In this document: positions 8,132 to 15,980 of the stretch, piece after piece
How positions within the stretch are numbered: the stretch's first letter is position 1
Layout of the letters: each line of letters begins with the position of its first letter
Source of the DNA: Streptomyces spongiae
GTDB lineage: Bacteria; Actinomycetota; Actinomycetes; Streptomycetales; Streptomycetaceae
Direction: 5' to 3'
Assembly: GCF_009377185.1 (NCBI RefSeq)
Contig: NZ_VJZC01000038.1
Coordinates: forward strand, 1 to 38,457
Length of the DNA: 38,457 bases
Program-made: the position numbers and the translations under genes
The notes under the pieces: generated by a model
Database searches by the model: none
What the model was told of the DNA's origin: nothing
What the model saw: the letters and a program-made list of their open reading frames with translations, nothing else

Positions 8132-9658
8132 ATGACCACTGCCACCGGCCCTACGACAGCCACGGTTCGACGCGCAGCGGACCCACAGCCGCTGATCACC
8201 ACGACCGACCTTCCTCCGGCCCGGCACTTCATCGACGGGCACTTCATCGATGGGAAACCCCTCGACGGGTCGACCGAGCGCGTCATCGACGTGGTCGACC
8301 CGAGTACGGAGAGCGTCATCGCCCGGATTCCCGAGGGAACCCCCGAGGACGTCGACCGAGCGGTCGCCGCCGCGGTCGCGGCCAAGGACCGGTGGGCGCG
8401 GCGGGTCCCCAAGGACCGCTCGGAAGTGCTGCACGCCATCGCCGACCGACTGACCGAGCACACCGAACTCCTCGTCAAACTGGAGTCGGCGAACACCGGC
8501 AAGCCGCTCGCGGTGTCGCGGGACGACGTCGCCATGACCATCGACACCTTCCGCTTCATGGCCGGCGCCCTGCGCGCTACCACCTCCATGGCCGCCGGTG
8601 ATTACGCCGAGGACCACCTCTCGGTCATCCTGCGCGAACCGCTCGGCGTGATCGGCGTGATCACCCCGTGGAACTATCCCCTGCTCATGGCGGCCTGGAA
8701 GATCGCCCCCGTTCTCGCGGCCGGCAACACCCTCGTCATCAAGCCGTCCGAGCAGACTCCGCTGACCACCCTGAAGTTCGCCGAACTCGTCGCCGACCTC
8801 CTGCCGCCCGGAGTGGTCAACGTCGTCACCGGATACGGCCCGACCGTGGGCGCCCGGCTCGCCGCGCACCCGGATGTTGACATGATCGCCCTGACCGGTT
8901 CGGTCTCCAGCGGTCGCGCCGTCGCCCGAGCCGCGGCCGACACCCTCAAGCGGGTGCACCTCGAACTGGGCGGCAAGGCCCCGGTCGTGATCTTCCCGGA
9001 CGCCGATCTCACGGCAGCCGCATCGTCGTTGCGCACCGCCGGCTTCTGGAACTCGGGCCAGGAATGCGGAGCCGCCTGCCGCGTACTCGTCCACGAGTCG
9101 ATCGCCGAGCGGTTCGTCGAGCAACTCGTCGGCGAAGTCCGGTCCCTGGTCGTCGGGGAGCCGGCCTCCGGCGACGACGTCGAGGTCGGCCCCATGGTCT
9201 CCAAGGCGCACTTCGACCGTGTCACGGGCTATTTGGAGCGCGCGAGGAACGAAGGCGTCCGGGCGGCGACCGGAGGCGTGGCCCTCGACGGGCCCGGCTA
9301 CTTCGTGGCCCCGACCGTGCTGGTCGACGTCCCCGAAGGAGCCGAAGTCGCCCGCGAGGAGATCTTCGGTCCTGTGATCTCGGTGGAGACCTTCACTGAC
9401 GAGGAGGAAGCGGTGCGACGCGCCAACGACGTCCCTCTCGGCCTGTCGGCATCGGTGTGGACCGAGAGCGCCCGCCGCAGCCACGACATCGCCGCGCGCC
9501 TCGACTTCGGAACCGTCTGGGTCAACTCCCATCTCGTCCTGGCCGGCGAAGTCCCCTGGGGCGGCTTCAAGGGATCCGGTTACGGACGGGACCTGTCGAT
9601 CTACGCCCTGGACGACTACTCCCGCACCAAGCACGTCATGCACAACCACGGTCGCTGA
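8132..9658 (+). CDS. NAD(P)-dependent aldehyde dehydrogenase, aminobutyraldehyde type
   Basis: Cytosolic enzyme of 508 aa oxidising an aldehyde to the acid. Active-site residues are in place: Asn181 in TPWNYPLLMAAWK, Lys204 in VIKPSEQTP, Glu278 in LELGGKAP and the nucleophile Cys312 in NSGQECGAACRV. The NSGQxCxAACR block and VWVNSHL...PWGGFKGSGYGRDLS resemble gamma-aminobutyraldehyde and betaine-aldehyde dehydrogenases. AAGGAG sits upstream of ATG 8132. It is the last gene of the operon, 40 bases after the DapA-like gene, and probably removes the aldehyde made by the flavin oxidase or the lyase. Confidence 0.9.
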   Translation: MTTATGPTTATVRRAADPQPLITTTDLPPARHFIDGHFIDGKPLDGSTERVIDVVDPSTESVIARIPEGTPEDVDRAVAAAVAAKDRWARRVPKDRSEVLHAIADRLTEHTELLVKLESANTGKPLAVSRDDVAMTIDTFRFMAGALRATTSMAAGDYAEDHLSVILREPLGVIGVITPWNYPLLMAAWKIAPVLAAGNTLVIKPSEQTPLTTLKFAELVADLLPPGVVNVVTGYGPTVGARLAAHPDVDMIALTGSVSSGRAVARAAADTLKRVHLELGGKAPVVIFPDADLTAAASSLRTAGFWNSGQECGAACRVLVHESIAERFVEQLVGEVRSLVVGEPASGDDVEVGPMVSKAHFDRVTGYLERARNEGVRAATGGVALDGPGYFVAPTVLVDVPEGAEVAREEIFGPVISVETFTDEEEAVRRANDVPLGLSASVWTESARRSHDIAARLDFGTVWVNSHLVLAGEVPWGGFKGSGYGRDLSIYALDDYSRTKHVMHNHGR

Positions 9659-9706
9659 TCGTTCCGCGTCCGCAGCGGCTATGGCGTACCGGCGAGTCAC
9701 AGTCGG

Positions 9707-11506
9707 CTAATGCTTCTTCTCCCGCCCCGGCAGGAACTCCTGCACCTTCGCCTTGAAGCCCTGGCGCACCATCGCACCCCGGTCCGCGTCGCCCTTGAGG
9801 ACGGCTGCCGCCGTGGACTCCATCTGGTCCCAGGTCGCGTGGGGCGGGACCGGCGGGACGGCCGGGTCCGTCAGGAACTCGATCACCGCGGGGCCGTCGG
9901 CCTCCAGGCCCGCGCGCCAGCCGGCCTCGACGTCCTCGGCCTTCTCCACGCGGATGCCGGTCAGGCCCAGGGAGCGGGCGAACGCGGCGTACTGGACGTC
10001 CGGGATCTCCTGGGAGGGCAGGAAGGAGGGTTCGCCCTCCATCGCCCGCATCTCCCAGGTCACCTGGTTCAGGTCGTGGTTGTTGAAGACGCCCACCACC
10101 AGTCGCGGGTCCTCCCAGCGGTCCTGGTACTTGGCCGCCGTGATCAGCTCCGCCATGCCGTTCATCTGCATGGCGCCGTCCCCGACCAGTGCGATCGCCG
10201 GACGGTCCGGATGCGCGAACTTCGCCCCGATCGCGTACGGCACCCCGCAGCCCATCGTCGCCAGCGTGCCCGACAGGGACCCCCTCATGCCGTCCCGCAT
10301 CGTGAGGTGCCGTGCGTACCAGTTCGCAGCGGAACCGGAGTCGGAGGAGACGACCGCGCTGCCGGGCAGCAGCGGATCCAGTGCGTGGGCCACGTACTCC
10401 GGGTTGATCGGGTGTGCCGACAGCTCCGCGCGCCGCTCCATGACGTCACGCCAGCGGACGACGTTCGCGCACACCGTGTCGTACCACTCACGGCCCCGGC
10501 TCTCCCCGTCCAGCATCGGGATCAGGCGTTGCAGGGTCGCCTGCGCGTCGCCGACCAGGTTCACCTCGTACGGGTAGCGCATCCCGACCATGTGCGGGTC
10601 GATGTCGATCTGCACCGCCCGCGCCCTGCCGAACTCCGGCAGGAACTGGGAGTACGGGAAGGACGAGCCGATGGTCAGCAGCGTGTCGCAGTCGCGCATC
10701 AGCTCGTACGAGGGGCGGGTGCCCAGCAGGCCGATCGAGCCCGTCACATACGGCAGTTCGTCGCTCAGCGCGTCCTTGCCGAGCAGCGCCTTCGCGACGC
10801 CCGCGCCGAGCAGCTCGGCGATCCGCTCGACCTCCGCGCGGGCCCCGCGGGCACCCTGTCCGGCCAGAATGGCCACCTTGTCACCGGAGTTGAGGATCTC
10901 GGCGGCCCGCTCCAGCGACTCCTGCGAGGGCGTCGCGGTCCACGCGCTGCGGTCCAGGCTGGAGGGAACCATCTTGAACTCGTGGGTGGGGGCCGAGTAT
11001 GCGAGCTCCTGGACGTCGCCGGGGACGATCACGGCGGTGGGGGCGCGGCGCGCGTACGCGGTGCGGATCGCCCGGTCCAGCACGTTCGGCAGCTGTTCCG
11101 GCACCGTCACGGTCTCCACGAAGTCCGAGGCGACGTCCTTGAACAGCGTGTGCAGGTCCACCTCCTGCTGGTACGAGCCGCCCATCGCCGTGCGGTGCGT
11201 CTGGCCCACGATCGCCAGCACCGGCACATGGTCCAGTTTGGCGTCGTACAGGCCGTTGAGCAGGTGGATCGCGCCCGGCCCGGACGTGGCCGCGCACACT
11301 CCGAGGCGGCCGCTGAACTTGGCGTAACCGACCGCCTCGAAGGCGGACATCTCCTCGTGCCGCGACTGCACGAACCGGGGCTGGTTCTCGGCCCGTCCCC
11401 ACGCGGCGAGCAGGCCGTTGATCCCGTCGCCGGGGTAACCGAAGACATCCGCCACACCCCACTCGCGCAGCCTCCGCAGGATGTGGTCGGCGACCGTGGT
11501 GCTCAT
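9707..11506 (-). CDS. Thiamine pyrophosphate enzyme, pyruvate oxidase/PoxB-like
   Basis: Protein of 599 aa with the three-domain plan of TPP-dependent pyruvate oxidases and acetolactate synthases. The N-terminal domain has GYPGDGING and the catalytic Glu51 in SRHEEMSAFEAVGYAKFSG. The central domain includes VAILAGQGARGA. The C-terminal TPP/Mg site reads VGDGAMQMNGMAELITAA...VGVFNNHDLNQVTWE. Length and layout fit stand-alone PoxB-type enzymes making acetate and CO2 from pyruvate. ATG 11506 has GGAGGG just upstream; an in-frame ATG 16 codons earlier is less likely. It is divergent from a stress sigma factor gene across 250 bases and may share its regulation. Confidence 0.85.
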   Translation of the reverse strand: MSTTVADHILRRLREWGVADVFGYPGDGINGLLAAWGRAENQPRFVQSRHEEMSAFEAVGYAKFSGRLGVCAATSGPGAIHLLNGLYDAKLDHVPVLAIVGQTHRTAMGGSYQQEVDLHTLFKDVASDFVETVTVPEQLPNVLDRAIRTAYARRAPTAVIVPGDVQELAYSAPTHEFKMVPSSLDRSAWTATPSQESLERAAEILNSGDKVAILAGQGARGARAEVERIAELLGAGVAKALLGKDALSDELPYVTGSIGLLGTRPSYELMRDCDTLLTIGSSFPYSQFLPEFGRARAVQIDIDPHMVGMRYPYEVNLVGDAQATLQRLIPMLDGESRGREWYDTVCANVVRWRDVMERRAELSAHPINPEYVAHALDPLLPGSAVVSSDSGSAANWYARHLTMRDGMRGSLSGTLATMGCGVPYAIGAKFAHPDRPAIALVGDGAMQMNGMAELITAAKYQDRWEDPRLVVGVFNNHDLNQVTWEMRAMEGEPSFLPSQEIPDVQYAAFARSLGLTGIRVEKAEDVEAGWRAGLEADGPAVIEFLTDPAVPPVPPHATWDQMESTAAAVLKGDADRGAMVRQGFKAKVQEFLPGREKKH

Positions 11507-11592
11507 GGACCCTCCAGCAAGGAAGAGGCGAGGAAACGGCATCTCCCGAGTCACCAGAGCGCCTGCCGGAAAACCTGACGCCGGTCCGGGGT

Positions 11593-11617
11593 GTTTGCCG
11601 CGCGGACCCCCGGGCAG
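11593..11617 (+). promoter_or_regulatory. Possible SigB/F-type promoter of the sigma gene
   Basis: GTTT (11593-11596), 15 bases, then GGGCAG (11612-11617). SigB-type promoters of Streptomyces follow GTTT-N14/16-GGGTA(T/C), so the -35 and spacing match and the -10 has a C for T change. It would allow autoregulation of the sigma factor encoded at 11757. Weak prediction. Confidence 0.3.
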
Positions 11618-11650
11618 GCGGATTCACAGTGCTTCGGACAGGAGGCACGT

Positions 11651-11712
11651 CCGTGGGAGCGGTGGAACCTCACCACGGGTGTGCCCGGTCGAGCACGGGT
11701 GCGCTCCCACGG
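11651..11712 (+). promoter_or_regulatory. Structured leader upstream of the sigma factor gene
   Basis: CCGTGGGAGCG (11651-11661) pairs perfectly with CGCTCCCACGG (11702-11712), an 11-bp stem. The 40 bases inside can form two small hairpins, GTG/CAC around GAACCT (11662-11673) and CGGG-TGTG-CCCG (11676-11687), giving a three-way junction. It ends about 25 bases before the ribosome binding site, so it may tune expression of the sigma factor. DNA symmetry is seen; an RNA role is inferred. Confidence 0.4.
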
Positions 11713-11756
11713 TGACCGTCCAACCCAGAGCACCTGCAAGGGAGTTGCGACGCACC

Positions 11757-12551
11757 ATGCGAACTCAGGCAAGCGCGAAGCACCACCCGCACGACGACGC
11801 CCCCGACACCGCCGAAGCGTTCTGCAAGCTCGCCTCGCTCCCCCCGGGCCCGCAGCGGGACGCACTCCGCGACGAGATCGTGGAGGCATGGCTGCCCATG
11901 GCCGAGCGGCTCGCGGGACGGTTCCGCAGCCGCGGCGAGAGCTACGAGGACCTGCGCCAGGTCGCGGCCCTCGGCCTGGTCAAGGCCGTCGACCGGTACG
12001 ACCCCGAACGCGGCAACGCCTTCGAGAGCTACGCCGTCCCCACCGTCACCGGTGAGATCAAGCGTCACTTCCGCGACCACATGTGGACCCTGCACGTACC
12101 GCGTCGCGTCCAGGACCTGCGCAACCGTGTGCGCTTCGCGAGCCAGGATCTGTCCCAGACCATCTCCGGCCGTCGGCCCACCGTCGCCGAGATCGCCGAG
12201 CACGCCGGCATCACCGAGGAGGAGGTCCGGGTCGGCCTCGAAGCCCTGGAGAGCTTCACCGCGCTCTCCCTGGACGCGGAGCTGCCCGGCAGCGAGGACG
12301 GTTACTCGCTGAGCGACGCGCTCGGGTCGCCCGACCCGGCGCTCGACACGGTGGTCGACCGCGAGGCGGTCAAGCCGCGGCTGGCGGCGCTGCCGGAGCG
12401 GGAGCGGGCCATTCTGTACATGCGGTTCTTCGACGACATGACGCAGAGCCGGATCGCCGAGCAACTCGGGATCTCGCAGATGCATGTGTCGCGGTTGATC
12501 AGCCGGTGCTGTGATCGGTTGCGGGAGCAGGTGATGAGGGAGGCGGCGTAG
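11757..12551 (+). CDS. SigB/SigF-family RNA polymerase sigma factor
   Basis: Sigma-70 group 3 factor of 264 aa of the kind controlling general stress or sporulation in actinomycetes. Region 2 reads GESYEDLRQVAALGLVKAVDRYDPERGNAFESYAVPTVTGEIKRHFRDHMW. Region 3 includes VPRRVQDLRNRV and GRRPTVAEIAEHAGITEEEVRVGLEAL. Region 4 ends with LPERERAILYMRFFDDMTQSRIAEQLGISQMHVSRLISR. AAGGGAG lies at 11738-11744, a little far from ATG 11757; a TTG at 11745 abuts that site and is unlikely. No anti-sigma factor gene is adjacent, although partners of this family usually are. Its last 53 bases overlap, in antisense, the 3' end of the PAS-GAF gene. Confidence 0.92.
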   Translation: MRTQASAKHHPHDDAPDTAEAFCKLASLPPGPQRDALRDEIVEAWLPMAERLAGRFRSRGESYEDLRQVAALGLVKAVDRYDPERGNAFESYAVPTVTGEIKRHFRDHMWTLHVPRRVQDLRNRVRFASQDLSQTISGRRPTVAEIAEHAGITEEEVRVGLEALESFTALSLDAELPGSEDGYSLSDALGSPDPALDTVVDREAVKPRLAALPERERAILYMRFFDDMTQSRIAEQLGISQMHVSRLISRCCDRLREQVMREAA

Positions 12552-13731
12552 CGTCGTCGGGGTGCGGGATGTCTGCCGACTGGCGGTCTTCTGTGGCTTG
12601 TCGCACAGTTCCCCGCGCCCCTGTCGGGGCGCTCCCCATCGCCAGCGCCACGTGTCTCGCCATCATGTCCATCGCCTGGGCCTCCGCCATCGAGAAGGCC
12701 AGGCGGGCGCCCGAGCGGAACAGGGTGAGGACGCCGTGGAGCAGGCCGTCAGGGGCGGCCAGCGGCACGCACAGGAGTGAGGTGACGTTGGCCCGGACGA
12801 GGACGGGGGCGCCCGAGGTGTCGTGTCCGAAGGCGCCGGGGTCCTCGGGGCGCACCTGGAGCGAGGCGGAGCCGCCGCGGGCCGCCTCGACCACGAGAGG
12901 GCACGTGGCAGGGTCCTGCGCGGCCACGGTCGCCGCGTCGTCGTCCGACGGGCCGAGGACCGTCGTACGGGAGAGGCGGGCGGCCCCCGCGTCGGCCACC
13001 ACCCAGTCCGCGAACCGTCCGTGCAGCACCCGCGCGGCCCGGTCGAGGGCCTGGTCGGCGGGCACGGTGAGCAGGGCCGTGGTCATCGTGTCCAGCAGGT
13101 CCATCAGCGCCGCGTGCCGGGTCGTCTCGGTGAGGTTCGGCAGCGGGCGTACGGGACTGTCGGCGGCCGGGACGCGGGTGCCCGCGGGCTGCAGTACGAC
13201 GAGGACACCGGTGCGCGGTTCGTTGCTGGGCCGTAGCGCGCTCAGCGTCGCGCGCACCGGTACCGTGGGGCGCTGCTGTAGGTGGACGGTCAGGCTGCGG
13301 TCGCCCTCGCCGCGTGCCACCGCGGCGGCCTGTGTGCGGAACGCCACCCGGTCCGCACGGGCCAGGAACCCGGACAGCGGCCGCCCCGTGGCCGAGCCCG
13401 CCCGTACGCCGGTGAAGGAGGTCGCCGCGAAGTTCAGCCGGCGCACCACGGTCTCGCGGTCCACCAACGCGACCGGCAGCGGCAGCCGTTGGAAGACGGC
13501 CTTCAGCAACTGGAGCTCCTGGCGGTCCGCGGAGGCCCCGCCGGGCGGGCCGGATGTGACGATCCGTTCGTACCAGGGCCACAACTGATCGGCCACGTGG
13601 TCGAGTTCGAAGATCGCGGCGTCGAGTACCGTCGGCAGGTCGTCTCTCGGCACCGACCTGGCCGCCTTGAGCTCCGCGACACGGCGTACGAAATCCGCGA
13701 GCTCCTCACCGAATTCGCCCGTCTGCGTCAT
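12499..13731 (-). CDS. PAS-GAF sensor protein without output domain
   Basis: Protein of 410 aa. An N-terminal helical segment (1-70) is followed by a PAS-like domain (about 73-180, LPLPVALVDRETVVRRLNFAATSFTG) and a GAF domain (about 215-365, MDLLDTMTTALLTVPADQALDRAARVL to VLTLFRSGARLAFSMAEAQAMDMMARHVALAM). No kinase, phosphatase or DNA-binding domain follows. It may act by binding a partner such as the divergent ANTAR protein or the neighbouring sigma pathway. ATG 13731 fits the family start; the longer frame has no support. The last 43 or so residues are low-complexity and come from a Streptomyces intergenic repeat plus the antisense of the sigma gene, so the ancestral protein probably ended near 12640. 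Confidence 0.8.
   Translation of the reverse strand: MTQTGEFGEELADFVRRVAELKAARSVPRDDLPTVLDAAIFELDHVADQLWPWYERIVTSGPPGGASADRQELQLLKAVFQRLPLPVALVDRETVVRRLNFAATSFTGVRAGSATGRPLSGFLARADRVAFRTQAAAVARGEGDRSLTVHLQQRPTVPVRATLSALRPSNEPRTGVLVVLQPAGTRVPAADSPVRPLPNLTETTRHAALMDLLDTMTTALLTVPADQALDRAARVLHGRFADWVVADAGAARLSRTTVLGPSDDDAATVAAQDPATCPLVVEAARGGSASLQVRPEDPGAFGHDTSGAPVLVRANVTSLLCVPLAAPDGLLHGVLTLFRSGARLAFSMAEAQAMDMMARHVALAMGSAPTGARGTVRQATEDRQSADIPHPDDATPPPSSPAPATDHSTG
12598..12634 (-). repeat. Streptomyces palindromic intergenic repeat, copy inside a coding tail
   Basis: Read on the minus strand: GCGCCCC-GACA-GGGGCGC followed by GGGGAACTGTGCGAC. It matches the copy at 29732-29764 almost base for base. 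Here it sits in the 3' part of the PAS-GAF gene and encodes roughly SAPTGARGTVRQ. Confidence 0.8.
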
Positions 13732-13843
13732 GCGACGAACGTAACGTGTCCGGGCTCTGACGGGGATGGAGGATCCGGAAAGCATGACAGCGGTTTTCGC
13801 CGCAGGTGAGCGGGAACGCGCGGGGAGAGAGGAGGCATGAGGC

Positions 13844-14560
13844 ATGCCGGAAACCGAACACCGCGGTCATGTGGGAACGGAGTCACCCGAATCCGCCCTT
13901 CCCGCAAGAAGGCTGTCCGAACTCGCCGAACAGGCCGCCCGCTGCACCAGCGAGTGCTGTGGCGCGAGCAGCACGGTGTTCGAAGGCGGCATGGAACGAC
14001 CCGCAGCGGTCACCCACCCCGACCTCGCCGGACTGGTCTCGGTCCAGTTCCGCTCCGGCGACGGGCCCATCCCCGCCGCACTGGAACGCGGAGAGCCCGT
14101 CGACTCGGCGGACCTGCTGCGCGACGAGCGCTGGCCGGAGTACCGGGCCGTGGCCCTCGACTCCGGAGTACGGTCCAGCGTCACCATCCCGTTCCGGCGC
14201 TCGGGACTGACCGTGACCCTCAGTCTGTACAGCTTCCGGCCCGGCGCCCTGGAGGACGCCCCGCACGGCCCGGCCCGAGCGCTCGGCGATCTCGCGGCGA
14301 CCGGTCTCGTGCGCGACCGCTCCTACCGCGCCGCGCTCGCCGAGGTCGACCAGCTGGGTGCCGCGCTCCGCTCCCGGCCCGTGGTCGACCAGGCGTGCGG
14401 GATGGTCATGCACGTCCTGGGCTGTGACGCCGACGCCGCGTTCGGAGTGCTTCGGCGTATCTCCCAGGGCACCAACCGCAAGCTCACGGAGGTCGCGGGT
14501 GCCGTCGTGGACAAGCGGGGGCGGGGCCTGGAGAGGGAACTGGCCTCGTTGTCGAACTAG
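13844..14560 (+). CDS. GAF-ANTAR putative transcription antiterminator
   Basis: Protein of 238 aa. A degenerate GAF-like sensing domain (about 20-160) is followed by a C-terminal ANTAR RNA-binding three-helix domain (about 172-230): RSRPVVDQACGMVMHVLGCDADAAFGVLRRISQGTNRKLTEVAGAVVD. ANTAR domains bind paired small stem-loops in nascent RNA and prevent termination. Start ATG 13844 has GAGAGGAGG eight bases upstream; an out-of-frame ATG lies at 13837. It is divergent from the PAS-GAF sensor across 112 bases, so the two may form a sensing pair. RNA targets are not evident in this window. Confidence 0.88.
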   Translation: MPETEHRGHVGTESPESALPARRLSELAEQAARCTSECCGASSTVFEGGMERPAAVTHPDLAGLVSVQFRSGDGPIPAALERGEPVDSADLLRDERWPEYRAVALDSGVRSSVTIPFRRSGLTVTLSLYSFRPGALEDAPHGPARALGDLAATGLVRDRSYRAALAEVDQLGAALRSRPVVDQACGMVMHVLGCDADAAFGVLRRISQGTNRKLTEVAGAVVDKRGRGLERELASLSN

Positions 14561-14565
14561 GGGAA

Positions 14566-14581
14566 CGCGGGCGGCCCCGCG
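14566..14581 (+). terminator. Hairpin after the ANTAR gene
   Basis: CGCGGG-CGGC-CCCGCG, a 6-bp stem starting six bases after the stop codon. There is no T-run, which is usual for Streptomyces terminators. Short stem, so modest confidence. Confidence 0.35.
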
Positions 14582-14742
14582 CCGGTCACCCCCTCGGCGC
14601 TCCAGTCACCCGCTCGGCGGTCCCGTGTCCCGCTAATGGTGCCCGGCCGCGAGCGGGGCGGCGGTCGGGGGGCTGTGATGGACGGACAGGGCGCGGCGGT
14701 CGTGCCCCGAGCCCGTCGCAGCCGGCCGAAGGAGCCCCGCCC

Positions 14743-15822
14743 ATGCGCCGCAGAGCCTGTGTCCTGTCCGCCGCCACCCTGGTCGGCATCGTCCTGGGCG
14801 CCGCCGCCCCGGTCGCGGCCGGCGAGCCCACGGCGGAGGTCAGCCCGCACACCGTCGCGCCCGGCGGAACGGTCACGGTCTCCGTCACCTGCGACCCGAC
14901 CGGCGGTACCCCGCCCGACACCATCGACGCCGCGTCCCAGGCCTTCGAGCAGGGCACCGTCACGCTGCGGCGTGAGTCGGGCGGAGACGATCCCGGTTCA
15001 GGGCGGGACCCCGGCTCGGGCAACGACCCCGGGGCAGGCCACGATCCCTCGTTGGGCAACGATCCCGGAACGGGCGGTGAGCCGGCCACGGGCAACGATC
15101 CGGCGACCGGGAACGATCCGGCCACCGGGAACGATCCGGCTTCGGGCAACGACCCCACCGCGGGGGACGACCCTGCGGCGGGGTACGGCCCTGAGACGGG
15201 AAACGCTCCCGGAGCAGTCCCCGATTCCGGCGCGGGGCTGGACCCGGTGGCTCCCGACTCCGGGACGTTCCAGGGCCCGGAGGCGGTCCCCGACGCCTTG
15301 GTCGACCCCGGCTCCGCGGCAGCTCCGGCGCCCGAGGTGGTCCCGGAACCCGCGGCCTTCCGGGGCCCGAGGGCTGCTGCCGGACGCGCGGCAGTCGTCC
15401 GTGCCGCGGGCCCCGCCCCCGCCGCGGCCCCCGACAACTCCTCCGGACTCGTCTACCGCGGCACCGCCCGTATCGCCCCCGCCGGGAACTTCGAGGGCGG
15501 CACGGACAAGGACGGCAAGTCGTCCGAGTGGAGCGTCGACGGTACGTGCCCTGCGGCGCCCGGTGGGCAGGGCAAGCAGTGGAGCGCGACCTTCAGCGTG
15601 GCGTCCGGTGCCGACCGGCAGGGCAAGGAGCCGCACGGCGACCGCTCCCGGGCGCCGTCCTCGGACCCGGACGGGATGCGGCACGGGGTGCAGGCAGGCG
15701 AGGGCGGTGCCTTCACCGACTCCGTCCCGGCCCTGGTCGCCGGCTGCCTCCTCATCGCGGGCGCGATCGTCGCCGCCGTCCAGCGCATCCTGCTCCGCCG
15801 GGCGGCCGCACGGAACCGTTAG
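14743..15822 (+). CDS. Secreted, C-terminally membrane-anchored hexapeptide-repeat protein
   Basis: Protein of 359 aa that I cannot assign to a named family. The N-terminus is a signal peptide (MRRRACVLSAATLVGIVLGAA, cleavage near residue 26), then a short Ig-like stretch VSPHTVAPGGTVTVSVTC as in other actinobacterial surface proteins. Residues 83-154 are about twelve hexapeptides of the form DP-x-x-GN. An Ala/Pro-rich spacer follows, then a folded-looking part with SSGLVYRGTARIAPAGNFEG and CPAAPGGQGKQWSATFSV. A hydrophobic helix (about 327-345) and RRAAARNR tail anchor it with the body outside the cell. AAGGAG precedes ATG 14743. There is no LPXTG motif. The role is probably a cell-surface stalk. 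Confidence 0.72.
   Translation: MRRRACVLSAATLVGIVLGAAAPVAAGEPTAEVSPHTVAPGGTVTVSVTCDPTGGTPPDTIDAASQAFEQGTVTLRRESGGDDPGSGRDPGSGNDPGAGHDPSLGNDPGTGGEPATGNDPATGNDPATGNDPASGNDPTAGDDPAAGYGPETGNAPGAVPDSGAGLDPVAPDSGTFQGPEAVPDALVDPGSAAAPAPEVVPEPAAFRGPRAAAGRAAVVRAAGPAPAAAPDNSSGLVYRGTARIAPAGNFEGGTDKDGKSSEWSVDGTCPAAPGGQGKQWSATFSVASGADRQGKEPHGDRSRAPSSDPDGMRHGVQAGEGGAFTDSVPALVAGCLLIAGAIVAAVQRILLRRAAARNR
14989..15204 (+). repeat. 18-base tandem repeats encoding DPxxGN hexapeptides
   Basis: About twelve 18-base units, best preserved between about 15090 and 15150, where near-identical units encode GNDPAT. The outer units have diverged, consistent with repeat expansion by slippage. Confidence 0.75.
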
Positions 15823-15905
15823 GGCTCTGCTGATTGTGTGACCGGTGCGACCCGACCGGAGGCCCATGGCAGGACGGGACCGTGGGTATTCAGAGGCCGA
15901 GGGAG

Positions 15906-15921
15906 CGTACGGCACCGTACG
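15906..15921. promoter_or_regulatory. 16-base palindrome upstream of the aminotransferase-like gene
   Basis: CGTACGG-CA-CCGTACG is a perfect inverted repeat 60 bases before the start codon at 15981. It could be an operator for the gene pair that follows. Function inferred only from symmetry and position. Confidence 0.35.
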
Positions 15922-15980
15922 GGACGGACAGCGCGTCCGACGGACCGGGCGCACGCACCACTGACTGCGCGGAGGCACAG

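Noticed and set aside
9710..11578. A 622-codon open frame on the plus strand opposite the TPP enzyme
   Set aside because: It mirrors a well-conserved gene on the other strand, is Arg/Gly/Val-rich with no recognisable motif, and arises from GC-rich third-position bias.
15876..15900. GGGTAT near 15882 as a SigB-type promoter
   Set aside because: No GTTT lies 14-16 bases upstream.
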